DNA of 64,000 nucleotides. Origin: Amycolatopsis sp. 195334CR (GTDB lineage: Bacteria; Actinomycetota; Actinomycetes; Mycobacteriales; Pseudonocardiaceae). Below the pieces are notes generated by a model that worked only from the letters and a program-made list of their open reading frames with translations, had not been told where the DNA came from and ran no database searches. Shown in pieces: positions 17,417-26,150 of the stretch; within the stretch, counting starts at the first letter, position 1; every line of letters starts with the position of its first letter. A program made the position numbers and the translations under genes. The stretch lies in contig NZ_JAFJMJ010000001.1 of NCBI RefSeq assembly GCF_017309385.1, positions 806,001 through 870,000 on the forward strand. Direction: 5' to 3'.

Positions 17417-17545
17417 AGGCCACACGGTACGCGCCCTCCCCCGCACCGTCGGGCAACCGGCTGGCTACCCGTGGCGCGGCGCTGCACTCGGTCGCCTCGA
17501 CCATCAGCGATGCTCACCGTCAATGGGCGAAGCGGTGGAGGCGGC

Positions 17546-17854
17546 ATGGTGGCCGTGAGCGAACTGGGTCGGCGGCGCGGCGCGCGAGGGCAACAGTGGC
17601 TGGCCGCAGCTTTGGTGCTGGCGATCGCGGCGGGTACGTGGTGGTGGTGTCTGCACGAGTCGCCGGACACAGTCAACGCCGACGATGTCGCCAACCAACT
17701 ACTAGCACTGACCGTGGCTGTAGAAACACCGGCAACTCCTATGACCGCGACCGCTGGCCGTTCTGGGCCAGCCACGGCAACAACTGCGACACTCCCGAGA
17801 CTTACCGACGTCACCGAGGTACGCACACGAGCGGAACACATCCTGGCAAGTTAG
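17546..17854 (+). CDS. Small membrane or exported protein
   Basis: ATG at 17546 follows GTGGAGG with good spacing. The 102-residue product has a twin-arginine-like basic start (GRRRGARGQQ) and one hydrophobic helix (WLAAALVLAIAAGTWWWCL), then an extracytoplasmic Thr/Ala-rich tail. It ends 25 bases before the lipoprotein at 17880, so the two are likely one operon. Unknown function; it may be a small partner of the lipoprotein. Confidence 0.6.
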   Translation: MVAVSELGRRRGARGQQWLAAALVLAIAAGTWWWCLHESPDTVNADDVANQLLALTVAVETPATPMTATAGRSGPATATTATLPRLTDVTEVRTRAEHILAS

Positions 17855-17879
17855 GATGCTGCCGCTGAAGGGGGAGCAA

Positions 17880-18434
17880 ATGCGCACGAAATACCGGCTC
17901 ATCGCAATGCCCACTACGGTGCTCGTCATTGTTGTTGCGGCCGCGGGGTGCTCGACCGTGGTGAAGGGCCAGACAAGCCCACCATCAGCACCCGCAGAGA
18001 CCTCGCAGGCAGACACGGATCCCTGGGCGGTGTTCGCCGGTGTTGTCGAGTGCGACGTGCTGAACTCCGGCTTGGGCCCACACGGGTTCCCACCTGCGCG
18101 GAAGGAGACCGCAGGCGGGCCACGAGGCTGTATCTCGGATAAACCGAAGTTCGGCACCGCCCTGCTCAACCTCGACGCCGTACAGGGGATCGACGCGGTC
18201 CGCGGCGACCAGTCGCAGCACTTCGCGGGCACCGTCAACGACCGCCGCGCACTGCTGAACCGCGAAGCCACACCCGGAACAACCGGAGATTGCGCGATAC
18301 ACCTGGAAGTCTCGGCAACTGCACGAGCCAACATCGGCGTAGCCCTATCCGTCGGCACTACCGACCAGGCATGCGACTTCGTTCAGCAGGTGGCAAGCGC
18401 GATCGAGCCAATGTTACCCCGGATTCCCGATTAA
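17880..18434 (+). CDS. DUF3558-like lipoprotein
   Basis: ATG at 17880 follows GGGGGAG. Residues 1-24 are a lipoprotein signal with lipobox AAAGC (Cys acylation), then a Ser/Pro/Thr-rich linker and a ~130-residue domain. That domain has paired cysteines (VECDVLNSG, GCISDKPKFG, GDCAIHLEVS, QACDFVQQVASAIEPMLP). The layout resembles DUF3558 actinobacterial lipoproteins, including the final helix after a last cysteine. It is anchored on the outer face of the membrane. Role unknown. Confidence 0.7.
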   Translation: MRTKYRLIAMPTTVLVIVVAAAGCSTVVKGQTSPPSAPAETSQADTDPWAVFAGVVECDVLNSGLGPHGFPPARKETAGGPRGCISDKPKFGTALLNLDAVQGIDAVRGDQSQHFAGTVNDRRALLNREATPGTTGDCAIHLEVSATARANIGVALSVGTTDQACDFVQQVASAIEPMLPRIPD

Positions 18435-18607
18435 CGCGCCCAGCTCAGTTGCGTCGCTGGTCCAGAGGAGCCGGTGCGCTCGCAACGAGACACCGGAGAA
18501 TCAAACGGGCTATAAGGGCGACGGCCCTCACCTAAATTGTTTCATGGGCTAGTGCGGCGTGGCGTCTGTGTCTCCATCGGGACATGCAGAGCGCGCAACT
18601 TCCGGCG

Positions 18608-19378
18608 TCAGTTGAGCTGGCGGTCGAAGCCCCGCCCATAACGGACGTGATCTGCTCGGAGTTCAAGCCCGCGTATAACGGCACAGCGCGCTGCCCAGAC
18701 CGGTGTCGCATAGGGCAGGTCGCTGGCGAAGAGTACGTTGCCCGGTGGCACGCCGGCGATCAGGAGCAGCAGGTCGGTGGTGCTCCACCACGACGTGTCG
18801 AAGAACAAGTTGGGCAGGTCGGTGGCGCGCTCGGAAAGCCAGGACAGATCACTGAGACCGGCGTGCGCGAGGATGAGCCGTAGGTCCGGCCGCCGCTCGA
18901 ACAGGCCGGTGACGCTGTCGCCCAGCGGAGTGATTTCCGGGCCTGCGTGCAGCAGCACGGGCAGGCGTTGCTCTTCCGCCAGCTCGAACACGGCGTTCAA
19001 TCGCTCGTCGTCGATGGAGAACTCGTCGCTGGCCGGGTGGAGCTTGATCCCCGCGGCACCGCGGTCCACGCAGCGCTCGACCTCTCGTAGCGGGTCGTCG
19101 TGCGGGAAGACCCGGCAGAATGGCGCCAAGTTGGTGTGGCGCTGCGCTGCTTCGATCACCGAGTCGTTGGCCGCGCGATAGCCACGGGGTTCCGCCAGCG
19201 AGAACACGGCCGCTCGTCCGCGTACCCGCGCTAGCGACTCCTGCAGGTCGGTGACATCCGCGTGGAACCCGCTCGGGTCGTGAAGACCGAGGTGGGTGTG
19301 GATGTCGAACAGTTCCAGCCCGGAGAATTCCCAGAGCAGGACGTCGAGCCAAGGCTGGAGGAGGTCGTCGGAGTACAT
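18608..19378 (-). CDS. Amidohydrolase-family TIM-barrel protein
   Basis: Start at the codon for YSDDLLQPW (19378), leaving out an Arg/Pro-rich upstream extension. The motif LFDIHTHLGLHDPSG gives the metal-binding HxH of amidohydrolases. Further family segments are GAAGIKLHPASDEFSID (metal-ligand Lys/His strand), LPVLLHAGPE (second His), LRLILAHAGLSD (third His) and NVLFASDLPYA (catalytic Asp). This is the amidohydro-2 layout: uronate isomerase-like or decarboxylase-like enzymes. The C-terminus (GRGFDRQLN) is shorter than usual and lacks the expected closing helix, so a late frameshift is possible. Substrate unknown; no pathway neighbours. Confidence 0.75.
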   Translation of the reverse strand: MYSDDLLQPWLDVLLWEFSGLELFDIHTHLGLHDPSGFHADVTDLQESLARVRGRAAVFSLAEPRGYRAANDSVIEAAQRHTNLAPFCRVFPHDDPLREVERCVDRGAAGIKLHPASDEFSIDDERLNAVFELAEEQRLPVLLHAGPEITPLGDSVTGLFERRPDLRLILAHAGLSDLSWLSERATDLPNLFFDTSWWSTTDLLLLIAGVPPGNVLFASDLPYATPVWAARCAVIRGLELRADHVRYGRGFDRQLN

Positions 19379-19801
19379 CGCATCGTGGTACCCGCTGCTG
19401 AGGGCGCTACGCGCGCGGGCAGGCTGACGAGGTGAAGCGGGAGCGCCCCGCTCCTGGGTTCCACCGTCGGGCGATGGCACTTATCAGGTTGCTCCCGTGC
19501 GCGCCGGCGTGGGCGTCGCCGCCGTTGCAGGCGACCGCGCTGGCGTCGAGTCGCACTGGCCGGAGCTCTGCGAATGTTCCTGCGTGCGGTATTCACCCTC
19601 ACCGCAGTCGTCCTCGGCCGGACAACCGACTCCCGCCGCCACCGATCAGCACGCACTACGTGGTGGCCCTGGTGGCAGCCTCGCCGAGTGGGGCTTCAAG
19701 GTTCCGGCGCCCGGCGTGTGCCAGACCGCCTTCACGGAAGGCGGCTCCACCACGCGAGGCCGGTTTCGCCTGCGGCGATCCGCGGGAGAAACCGGCGGGC
19801 G
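19379..19801. other. Intergenic, no supported gene
   Basis: Open frames here lack starts with ribosome binding sites and lack motifs. It holds the promoter side of the amidohydrolase gene and the downstream side of the small secreted protein gene. Confidence 0.35.
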
Positions 19802-20230
19802 TCAGCGTGGATCGAGGAAAGAACCCCAGGTCACAGGTCGGATCGGACCGTCAGCCATGCCGGCCGGAGCCTTGAAGTGAGCGGTCGGCGCCCCCGGTCG
19901 CTTCGGGTCGAGCGAGGTGAGGATCAGGTAGTCGCCATCGCGGGGCTCGATACACAGCCCCCAGTAGTAGGTGTCCGCGTCGAGATCGATCTCTTTGGCG
20001 CCCCACTGACTTCCCGCGAACCAAACGCCCCAGTCATAACGATTTTTGGCGAGGCTGATCTCCTTGGCCGGTACGCAGATTCCGGGATACTCCTCCCACG
20101 GCTGAGGAGTGAGGTCGTGGGTCACGTAGTGGGTCGCACGGTCGGCCGCCTGCGCCGACCCGGCGGGCACGGCAGTTCCGACCATCCCTGCCAGCACAAG
20201 GGCGAGCACTCTGATCACCTGTCGACGCAT
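19802..20230 (-). CDS. Small secreted protein
   Basis: ATG at 20230 has GGGAGGAAC upstream. Residues 1-30 are a Sec signal (RRQVIRVLALVLAGMVGTAV) with cleavage after SAQA. The mature ~110 residues are rich in Trp, Tyr and Asp (EEYPGICVPAKEISL, YDWGVWFAGSQWGAKEIDLD, DTYYWGLCIEPRDGDY) with two cysteines, suggesting a compact beta fold. No family recognised; similar size and style to the secreted protein at 31052. Confidence 0.6.
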   Translation of the reverse strand: MRRQVIRVLALVLAGMVGTAVPAGSAQAADRATHYVTHDLTPQPWEEYPGICVPAKEISLAKNRYDWGVWFAGSQWGAKEIDLDADTYYWGLCIEPRDGDYLILTSLDPKRPGAPTAHFKAPAGMADGPIRPVTWGSFLDPR

Positions 20231-20526
20231 CCTGAAGTTCCTCCCAGTGAGCATGCGGGCCAGCACTTCGGGCGGCCACGATGACCACCGTAGCGGTGCA
20301 GTCTCAGTCCTGAGGGCCTGTCCGGCGAACTCGTGAGCGAAGCAGGCGAAGCCGCACCGTGCGTGGGTTCGCAGTAGCCCCGGTCTCGTCGTTGTGCCAG
20401 ATGGTTGTGGTCAGCCAGCACGGCGACAGCATCTCAGTGCGCAGCGGTGAAATTCCGGAAGAACAGCGCCCCGCCGTTGTCCTGAACCCCGTAACATCAG
20501 CAACACGAACTCACAGGGGGGCATCA

Positions 20527-21390
20527 ATGACAGTTCGAGTGCTCGCGCGCCGCGTTGCGGGCGTACTGCTGGTCACTTCTCTCGCGCTGACGAGCGCGCT
20601 GACGGCAACCGCGACGGCACAAGAGACCGAGGCGGATGTGGCCGTAGAGGTCTCCGCACCGCGGAACATCCTGCCGCCGGGCGGCTGGACCTCGGTGTAC
20701 ACCCATGTCCGTAACGTGGGCACGGCTCCTGCGAACGACGTCCAGTTCACGATCACTTTGCCGCCCCAGCTGCAGGTCAGCTCGACCGAGACGTCGTCGG
20801 AATGGGATTGTGAAAGCCAAGGGGGTACCGCGACGTGCGAACACGTCGGCCCCCTGGAGCCAGGAGCGACTCCGTTCCATTTCCGCTTCTCCGCCGGTGT
20901 CCCCTACGACGCGCCGATCGGGACCACGGTCACCGCGACCGCCTCTGTGAGCACCACCTCGCCGGAGTCGAACACCACCGACAACCACTCCGAGAAGTCG
21001 ATCAGGTTCGTCGGTAAGGGCGTGGTCGAGGGCCGGATCTGGCATGACCTGAACGCCAACGGCGTCCGCGAGCCCGGCGAGCCCCCGGTCGACAGCATCG
21101 GCATCTCTTTCCGCGCGCTGGATGACGAGGACTTCGACGGCTTCTCGAACACCTTCCAGGGCGAGTACTGGGAAGAGCTTGCTGCCAAGAGGTTCCAGGC
21201 CCACGTAAGCCTGTACAAGGACTCATGGCGGTTCACCACGCCCAACGTGGGCGACGAGACCACTGACTCCGACTTCGTCCCCACCACCGAAAACACGTGG
21301 TACCGCGACGGCACGAGTCAGATTTTCACCGTCGAGGCCGGGGCACGACACGTGCTCGACCTCGGCGTGGTCGCCGTCCCCAACCCCTAG
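20527..21390 (+). CDS. Secreted protein with CARDB/DUF11-like and SdrD-B-like domains
   Basis: ATG at 20527 follows CAGGGGG. Signal peptide residues 1-36 (VLLVTSLALTSALTATATAQ). Residues 38-150 look like a DUF11/CARDB beta sandwich (VRNVGTAPANDVQFTITLPP, TTVTATASVSTTSPESNTTD). From about residue 165 the pattern GRIWHDLNANGVREPGEPP is the calcium-binding start of SdrD B-like repeats, followed by DDEDFDGFSN. Such domains serve as surface adhesin or spacer modules. No cell-wall anchor is seen, so it is probably released. It stands alone. Confidence 0.7.
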   Translation: MTVRVLARRVAGVLLVTSLALTSALTATATAQETEADVAVEVSAPRNILPPGGWTSVYTHVRNVGTAPANDVQFTITLPPQLQVSSTETSSEWDCESQGGTATCEHVGPLEPGATPFHFRFSAGVPYDAPIGTTVTATASVSTTSPESNTTDNHSEKSIRFVGKGVVEGRIWHDLNANGVREPGEPPVDSIGISFRALDDEDFDGFSNTFQGEYWEELAAKRFQAHVSLYKDSWRFTTPNVGDETTDSDFVPTTENTWYRDGTSQIFTVEAGARHVLDLGVVAVPNP

Positions 21391-21898
21391 CTCGTGAGGT
21401 ACCGCTGTGTTGGCTCGACGTATTCGAGCTTGGCGCAGCAGGCGGCCGGGACGCGGCGATCAGAGCTGGAAGGCTGAGCGGGCCTGGGGCGGGCTCAATG
21501 CCCGCCAGCAGCTGTACCGGTCGACGATCTTCGCGCTTTCGACCTCCGCGACCGGTTGCAGCTCCGAGAGCGTTCAGCACCACCTTCTGCCGCGTGGTCG
21601 GTTCGTCGCCCAAGACGTTCCAGGGCAAGGCGTGGGCATCAGCACCCAGCCCGCCGGGCTGAAACCGTCACGCGCAGCGCCACTGGACCGGTCGCTCGGA
21701 CATCGGCGGCCGGTCGTAGGCGGTGCCGCCGAAGGTGGTGCCGTCACTGCTGATCGACACCGCGTGGAGCGCGCGCAGGTGCGGATGCGGTGGCAGTTCG
21801 ACGGCCTGACCGTTGATGATCGCCAGCGCCCCGGCGGTGTCGCCCTCGCCGAGCATCCAGCCGTGCTGTGCCTGTGTGCGCCGGTTCTCTGCCGTTCC
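21391..21898. other. No intact gene; possible protein tail on minus strand
   Basis: On the minus strand about 21668-21870 an open run reads LLGEGDTAGALAIINGQAVE, HLRALHAVSISSDGTTFGGT and ends RPVQWRCA. It looks like the end of a secreted or beta-propeller-like protein but has no start. The rest shows nothing. Confidence 0.35.
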
Positions 21899-22417
21899 TC
21901 ACGAGTCGGGGAGGAAGTTTCTTCCGTACTCGTCGGGGCCGCGGAGCAAGGTTGGTGCGGCCGGTGCGGGGGTGGGCCAGAGCTGCAGGTGGTGCCGTTC
22001 GAGTCCACCAGGGTTGTGGCCCTCGGCGAGCCTGCTCGCGCGTCCTCGCGCGGCGATCTGGGTCTGGTGCCAACCGGATGTGGGCAGTGTGAAGGTGTGC
22101 AGCACATCGAGCGAGGTGGTTAGTAGCACCAGTGTGGAGTTCACGATGTGGATGGTTCGCTGACTGACGACTTCCCACTCGTCTGTGGGGGCTGTTGCTG
22201 GGTCGGCGAGGTATTCCACCGTGAGGTTCAAGGGCCCCCATTCCAGGCCGGTCAGCACGACAAACCAGTCGTCTTCGCCTGTGGTCAATCCGTCAGTCGT
22301 TTGTGGCCACGGATCCTGGAGGTCTATCGGCGCGGTTTCGAGGCGGTACTGGCCGTCGGCGGCCCGAACCACGATCTGTTCGGGCCGCCCCGGCTGCAGA
22401 GTTATCGTGGATCCCAC
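21899..22417 (-). CDS. Candidate inhibitor/immunity protein for the NucA/NucB nuclease
   Basis: ATG at 22417 lies inside the end of the nuclease gene (16-base overlap), so the two are translated together. The 172-residue product has no signal peptide and a strand-rich pattern (VVRAADGQYRLETAPIDLQD, WFVVLTGLEWGPLNLTVEYL, STLVLLTTSLDVLHTFTLPT). It closes with HNPGGLERHHLQLWP. In Bacillus the secreted NucA nuclease is paired with the inhibitor Nin/ComJ encoded beside it. The gene order here suggests the same relation, though sequence similarity to Nin is not obvious by eye. Confidence 0.55.
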   Translation of the reverse strand: MGSTITLQPGRPEQIVVRAADGQYRLETAPIDLQDPWPQTTDGLTTGEDDWFVVLTGLEWGPLNLTVEYLADPATAPTDEWEVVSQRTIHIVNSTLVLLTTSLDVLHTFTLPTSGWHQTQIAARGRASRLAEGHNPGGLERHHLQLWPTPAPAAPTLLRGPDEYGRNFLPDS

Positions 22418-23652
22418 GAAGTCCTTCCATCGGGCAGAAACGCGATCAGCCAGAATTCTTCTTCGAGCAGGATGCGAGAATACCCGATATAGGCGGACGT
22501 TTGCCCGCCCTGTGACGAGTTGGCTTCCGGGGAGACGTACCGCACCGAGTAGGGATAGCCCGACGCCGCGCCTTCTTCGGACCGGGCGATGGGGAACTCA
22601 TCGCAGCTCAGTCCGGGCGGCGTACCGCCGGTGGGGCAGGCCACCGCGCGGTTCGCGGCTTCGGTCGCGGCGTCGCCGAGCTTCATGGGGTATCCCTTGC
22701 CGTACCAGCCCCAGTGGTAGGGGCTCAGCGAGGCCTGGGCGTCGTAGACGTGCTGGGCGACCTCGGTGACCTTCGGCAGAGCGATGGCGTCGTAGGTGAT
22801 GACCGCCGGGTTCTCCGCGGCGACGCAGCCAGGGTAGATGCGGACCTTGTTGTCGCAGCGGCCGTGGATGCCATCGACCTCGGCGACGTTCAGCGACACG
22901 GTCGAGCCCGGTGCGCCGCGGGGCTGGACCACCATCCACGGGCCCACGTATCCGAGCAGGCTCTGCACGGTCGGCGTGGTGCCGGCGACAGCGCCGACGG
23001 TGCGCGGTTCCCAGCTCTGTTCGTGGGTGACACCGGTGAGCAGGTCGACAGTGTAGGAGCCGCCTCCGCTGTCACAGACGGTGCCTCCGCCTTTGGCACA
23101 TCCGTTGCTGATCACGCCGCGGGCGCCGGCGGGCAGTTCGGTGCCACTGGCATTGGTCGTCTTGACCGCGCTGCGTAGCGACCAGGACAGGCTGTTCCAC
23201 GACCACGCGACCCCGACCGCGAACCGCAGGTCCTGATGGCCGAGCTGCCTGCCGGGCACGCCGTTGATGACCTCGTAGACGATGTAGCCCCAGGTGACGT
23301 CGACGCAGGAGTTCGCGCGCCAGAACCCTTCGCAGTCCGGCTCGGCCGCCGCGTTGATCTCGCCCGGCTGGGGCATCGACAGCCGGGACCGTGGTACAGC
23401 GGTGGAGGCAGTCGTGGCGCTGGCGACTTCGGGCTGTTTCAGCGTGATGCAGCGAGTCGCTTCCGGTGACGGGTTCGAGCACAGATCCGCGGATGACTCG
23501 GTGGCGACTTGCAGGAATTCTTCATCCGACACGCTGGCGCGGGTTAGCGTGTCCTGTCCAGCAGAGGCAATCGGCGTTCCCGACAGCAATGAAATCGCCA
23601 TTGCCGACACGGAAATGGCAGCAAACGATCTCAGCTTGAATTTTGACAGCAC
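22402..23652 (-). CDS. Secreted deoxyribonuclease, NucA/NucB domain
   Basis: GTG at 23652 is chosen because GAGGGG lies nine bases upstream. Signal peptide over residues 1-32 (FAAISVSAMAISLLSG). A central ~250-residue extracellular domain with Cys pairs (CEGFWRANSCVDVTWG, GVISNGCAKGGGTVCDSGGG) precedes the C-terminal NucA/NucB nuclease domain. The domain's signature is CDEFPIARSEEGAASGYP, then SPEANSSQGGQTSAYIGYSR and EEFWLIAFL. In the family the Asp-Glu of CDE(Y/F)P is catalytic and Mg/Mn dependent. The protein is likely an exported nutrient or antibacterial nuclease. The overlapping downstream gene may protect the producer. Confidence 0.85.
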   Translation of the reverse strand: MLSKFKLRSFAAISVSAMAISLLSGTPIASAGQDTLTRASVSDEEFLQVATESSADLCSNPSPEATRCITLKQPEVASATTASTAVPRSRLSMPQPGEINAAAEPDCEGFWRANSCVDVTWGYIVYEVINGVPGRQLGHQDLRFAVGVAWSWNSLSWSLRSAVKTTNASGTELPAGARGVISNGCAKGGGTVCDSGGGSYTVDLLTGVTHEQSWEPRTVGAVAGTTPTVQSLLGYVGPWMVVQPRGAPGSTVSLNVAEVDGIHGRCDNKVRIYPGCVAAENPAVITYDAIALPKVTEVAQHVYDAQASLSPYHWGWYGKGYPMKLGDAATEAANRAVACPTGGTPPGLSCDEFPIARSEEGAASGYPYSVRYVSPEANSSQGGQTSAYIGYSRILLEEEFWLIAFLPDGRTSWDPR

Positions 23653-24169
23653 TAATTTATTCCCCTCTGACCTACGAAATGCAACCATTCCGATACGTGA
23701 ATCTCGGCGCCTGACACGAAATGTCCGACAGCCTCCCCGACTGACAACAGTTCACACGAGAGCCGACCTCTTCGACAGCCCCAAACGGGTGATCCACTCT
23801 TCCGGCGAAGGTGGCCATTCGGCCAGCGCGGTGGTGCCATATGGCACCACCGTCGCCCTGAACTCGATTGTCGCAATAACTATAGTTAAGATTTCTTCCA
23901 CAGGGCGGCAAGGTGGCCCTCTGACACCATAAAGGCATGCCCTTTCCGACTGGCCCTGCTGGCCGCATTTCAGGCCAGCGCCTGACGAGACCCGCATGAG
24001 CGCCACCACGCGGCGCAGCACCCTCGAGAGGCAGAGTCGGCGCTGGCGAAGCGGGCGTCGCGGAACGGTCATCTGTCAACGAGGGGTCCGGTGTCGCGCT
24101 CGCGCCATCTCAGCCCGTCCGCATCGCCGAGGTTCCAGCGTTCACCGCATCCCGCCGCGAGGTGCCGAT
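23653..24169. promoter_or_regulatory. Divergent control region of the nuclease gene and the gene at 24170
   Basis: No gene is supported. It is AT-richer than its flanks around 23880-23900 (AATAACTATAGTTAAG). It contains a perfect 24-base palindrome at 23829-23852, listed separately. Promoters for both flanking genes must lie here. Confidence 0.45.
23829..23852. promoter_or_regulatory. Perfect 24-base palindrome, probable operator
   Basis: Half-site CGGTGGTGCCAT is followed without spacer by its exact reverse complement. Symmetry of this length with no loop suits a dimeric repressor site rather than a transcript hairpin. It lies about 180 bases upstream of the nuclease start in the divergent interval; no regulator gene is adjacent. 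Confidence 0.6.
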
Positions 24170-25315
24170 GTGGCAGGCATCACATGGGCCGTGCTGAAAC
24201 GTCCCGCTTTTGATCATCGATACAGGGTCACAATCCCCGCGAACGGAGTTCAAGTGCTGTCGCCGCGCAAATTCCTGCAGACGAATCGGCTGATGAAAGA
24301 GGCTAGACGGCTCGGCGTGCAAGTCGACGAGCTCAGCACGGAGCAGGCTGCCGCCGCGTTGTACCGGCGGGTCGATCCCGAAGTCTTCGGCTTGGTGCCG
24401 GATCGGCTGGTTACCGAGCAGCCGTGGATGCGCCCCGAACTGGCCACGGCGGTGGGCGCGGTCCATACTGGGCAGTGGGAACCGGTGGCACAACTGCTGG
24501 CGAGCCACGGCACCGATTGGAACCGGCGCGCCGAGGACGTCGAAACTGTGGCCGGCGCGGCCGCCCAGACAGGCCCGGCATGGATTCGCCGCTGGGCCAG
24601 TGCCCATCCCGAGCATCCCGACCTGCTGGTCATTCGGGCCAGCCTGCTGATCCGCCAGGCGTGGATGGCGCGCGGGGCAGGATGGGCCAAGGACACCTCG
24701 CCCGAGCAGTTCGCCGGGTTCCACGCTCTGCTGACCGAAGCACGCATGGCCGCGCATGAGGCGTGCGAGGCCGCGCCCGCCGATCCGACCCCGTGGTGGT
24801 GCCTGGTCACGATGGCACGGGGCGTCTCGCTCGACCACGACGAATTCCGTGCGCTCTGGGCCGAGTTGCGGCGCCGCGCTCCGCTGCACCGTTACGGCCA
24901 CGACCAGGCACTGCAGTACTGGTGCGCGAAATGGTCCGGCTCGACCGAGCACATGTTCAACTTCGCCGAGCAGGCTGCGGCCACCCACCCGTCCCTGGCG
25001 CCGCTGCGCCTGATCGCGGCCTACGAACACGCCGCCCAAGACGCGTCGGTCTGGCAGCACAGCGCCACCGCCGAGGCGGTCGCCGCTACCAGTGCCTGGC
25101 TCGAGGGGGACGGTGGCCGCGGCGACGGCCTGCAGAAGCGCCACGATCGCGGCTTGCTCGCCTACGCGCTCTACCGGATGCAACGCTGGCACGACGCCAT
25201 CGACCAGTTCCACCACCTCGGCGCTCACGCCGACGCCTGGGTCTGGGACGCGGAGAAGCTGCAGTTCCTGCTCGCACGCTGGGAAACCTGCACCCATGCA
25301 CGCAAGCCCCGCTGA
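24170..25315 (+). CDS. Hypothetical protein with helical (TPR-like) repeats
   Basis: GTG at 24170 follows GAGGTG; GTG at 24191 is an alternative start. The 381-residue protein opens with FDHRYRVTIPANGVQVLSPR and is otherwise a chain of helices: WARSAHPEH-type segments, ASLLIRQAWMARGAG, EARMAAHEACEAAPADPTPW, LAYALYRMQRWHDAIDQFHH. The pattern of Ala, Trp and Leu in paired helices is tetratricopeptide-like. No signal, no membrane segment. Homologous proteins are common uncharacterised actinobacterial genes. No operon partner. Confidence 0.65.
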   Translation: MAGITWAVLKRPAFDHRYRVTIPANGVQVLSPRKFLQTNRLMKEARRLGVQVDELSTEQAAAALYRRVDPEVFGLVPDRLVTEQPWMRPELATAVGAVHTGQWEPVAQLLASHGTDWNRRAEDVETVAGAAAQTGPAWIRRWASAHPEHPDLLVIRASLLIRQAWMARGAGWAKDTSPEQFAGFHALLTEARMAAHEACEAAPADPTPWWCLVTMARGVSLDHDEFRALWAELRRRAPLHRYGHDQALQYWCAKWSGSTEHMFNFAEQAAATHPSLAPLRLIAAYEHAAQDASVWQHSATAEAVAATSAWLEGDGGRGDGLQKRHDRGLLAYALYRMQRWHDAIDQFHHLGAHADAWVWDAEKLQFLLARWETCTHARKPR

Positions 25316-25577
25316 ACCGTCAGGAACAGGCGAGCGACTCTATCCGCGTCGTGGCGTGCTCCGGCACTGATACTGACGCTCGGTTCATGCGGCCTGGTGG
25401 CGGCGTGCCGGGCGAAGGCCTCAGCGAGCCTGTCGAGGCGGAGGCGGTGCAGGAAGGATCGCCCGTTGTCAGGACTTGGCATCGCGGTGTGGAGGTAACC
25501 ATGCCCTGAAAATGGCACGAATATTCTGGGCTTGGCACGCGCCTGGTGCCACCGAGGTGTCGGTGACGGCGCGCCGA

Positions 25578-25800
25578 AGCCGACGACCTCGTGCTCGAGG
25601 TGCGCAACGACGGAGTCGCGGTATCGCCGATGTCCTCGCCGGGCGGGTTCGGCATCATCGGGATGACCGAGCGGATCACGATGCTCGGCGGCAGCCTGCG
25701 CGCCGGTCCGGCGCCGGACCGGCGCTGGCGGGTCACCGCGCGCCTGCCGCTGGGCAGCGAGGACCGGCCCTTTTCAACGCACTGCCCTAGGGGATCTGAT
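25578..25800 (+). pseudogene. Histidine kinase C-terminal fragment (NarL-type partner)
   Basis: A frame with DDLVLEVRNDGVAV, then GFGIIGMTERITMLGGSL and RWRVTARLPLGSEDR, the C-terminal half of the HATPase domain of a HisKA_3 sensor kinase (N box and G box remnants). Everything upstream is missing and the last residues run off frame. It precedes a response-regulator fragment with the spacing of a normal kinase-regulator pair. Confidence 0.65.
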
Positions 25801-25900
25801 GACCATCCGGGTACTCGTCGCCGACGACCAGACGCTGGTGCGCACCGGTTTCCGGCTGGTGCTCGACGCCGCGCCGGACATCGAGTCCTCACCGCACCAA
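25799..25900 (+). pseudogene. NarL/LuxR-type response regulator, N-terminal fragment
   Basis: ATG at 25799 gives TIRVLVADDQTLVRTGFRLV, the receiver-domain start with the acidic pair AADD, then LDAAPDIES. After this the homology ends abruptly and the frame reads random residues. The phosphorylated aspartate and the helix-turn-helix are gone. It is the relic of the partner of the kinase fragment just upstream; a deletion removed the rest. Confidence 0.65.
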
Positions 25901-26150
25901 CATCCTGCGGGTCATCGGCTGGCTGCGAGCGTTGCCTACCGAACCGGTCTGGTGTTCGCCGCCTCCGCCCGGGCCCATCGGGACGCAGCGCGACCGAGAG
26001 CCAGGCGCTCAGTTCGGTGAAGCCGACGTCCTGGCCGGGATAGGTGGTTCCCTTGATCACCGCCACGAAGGCGAGATAGCGGTCATACTCCGGATCGTCG
26101 AGTGCCAACTGCTCGAGTAGGGTCGCGCAGTGATCTGGGGGAGGAAATAG

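Noticed and set aside
25320..26108. Minus-strand ORF starting ALDDPEYDRYLAFVAV
   Set aside because: The first ~45 residues look protein-like, but the rest is Arg-rich and no family or start is supported; it may be another fragment, but the evidence is too thin to list.
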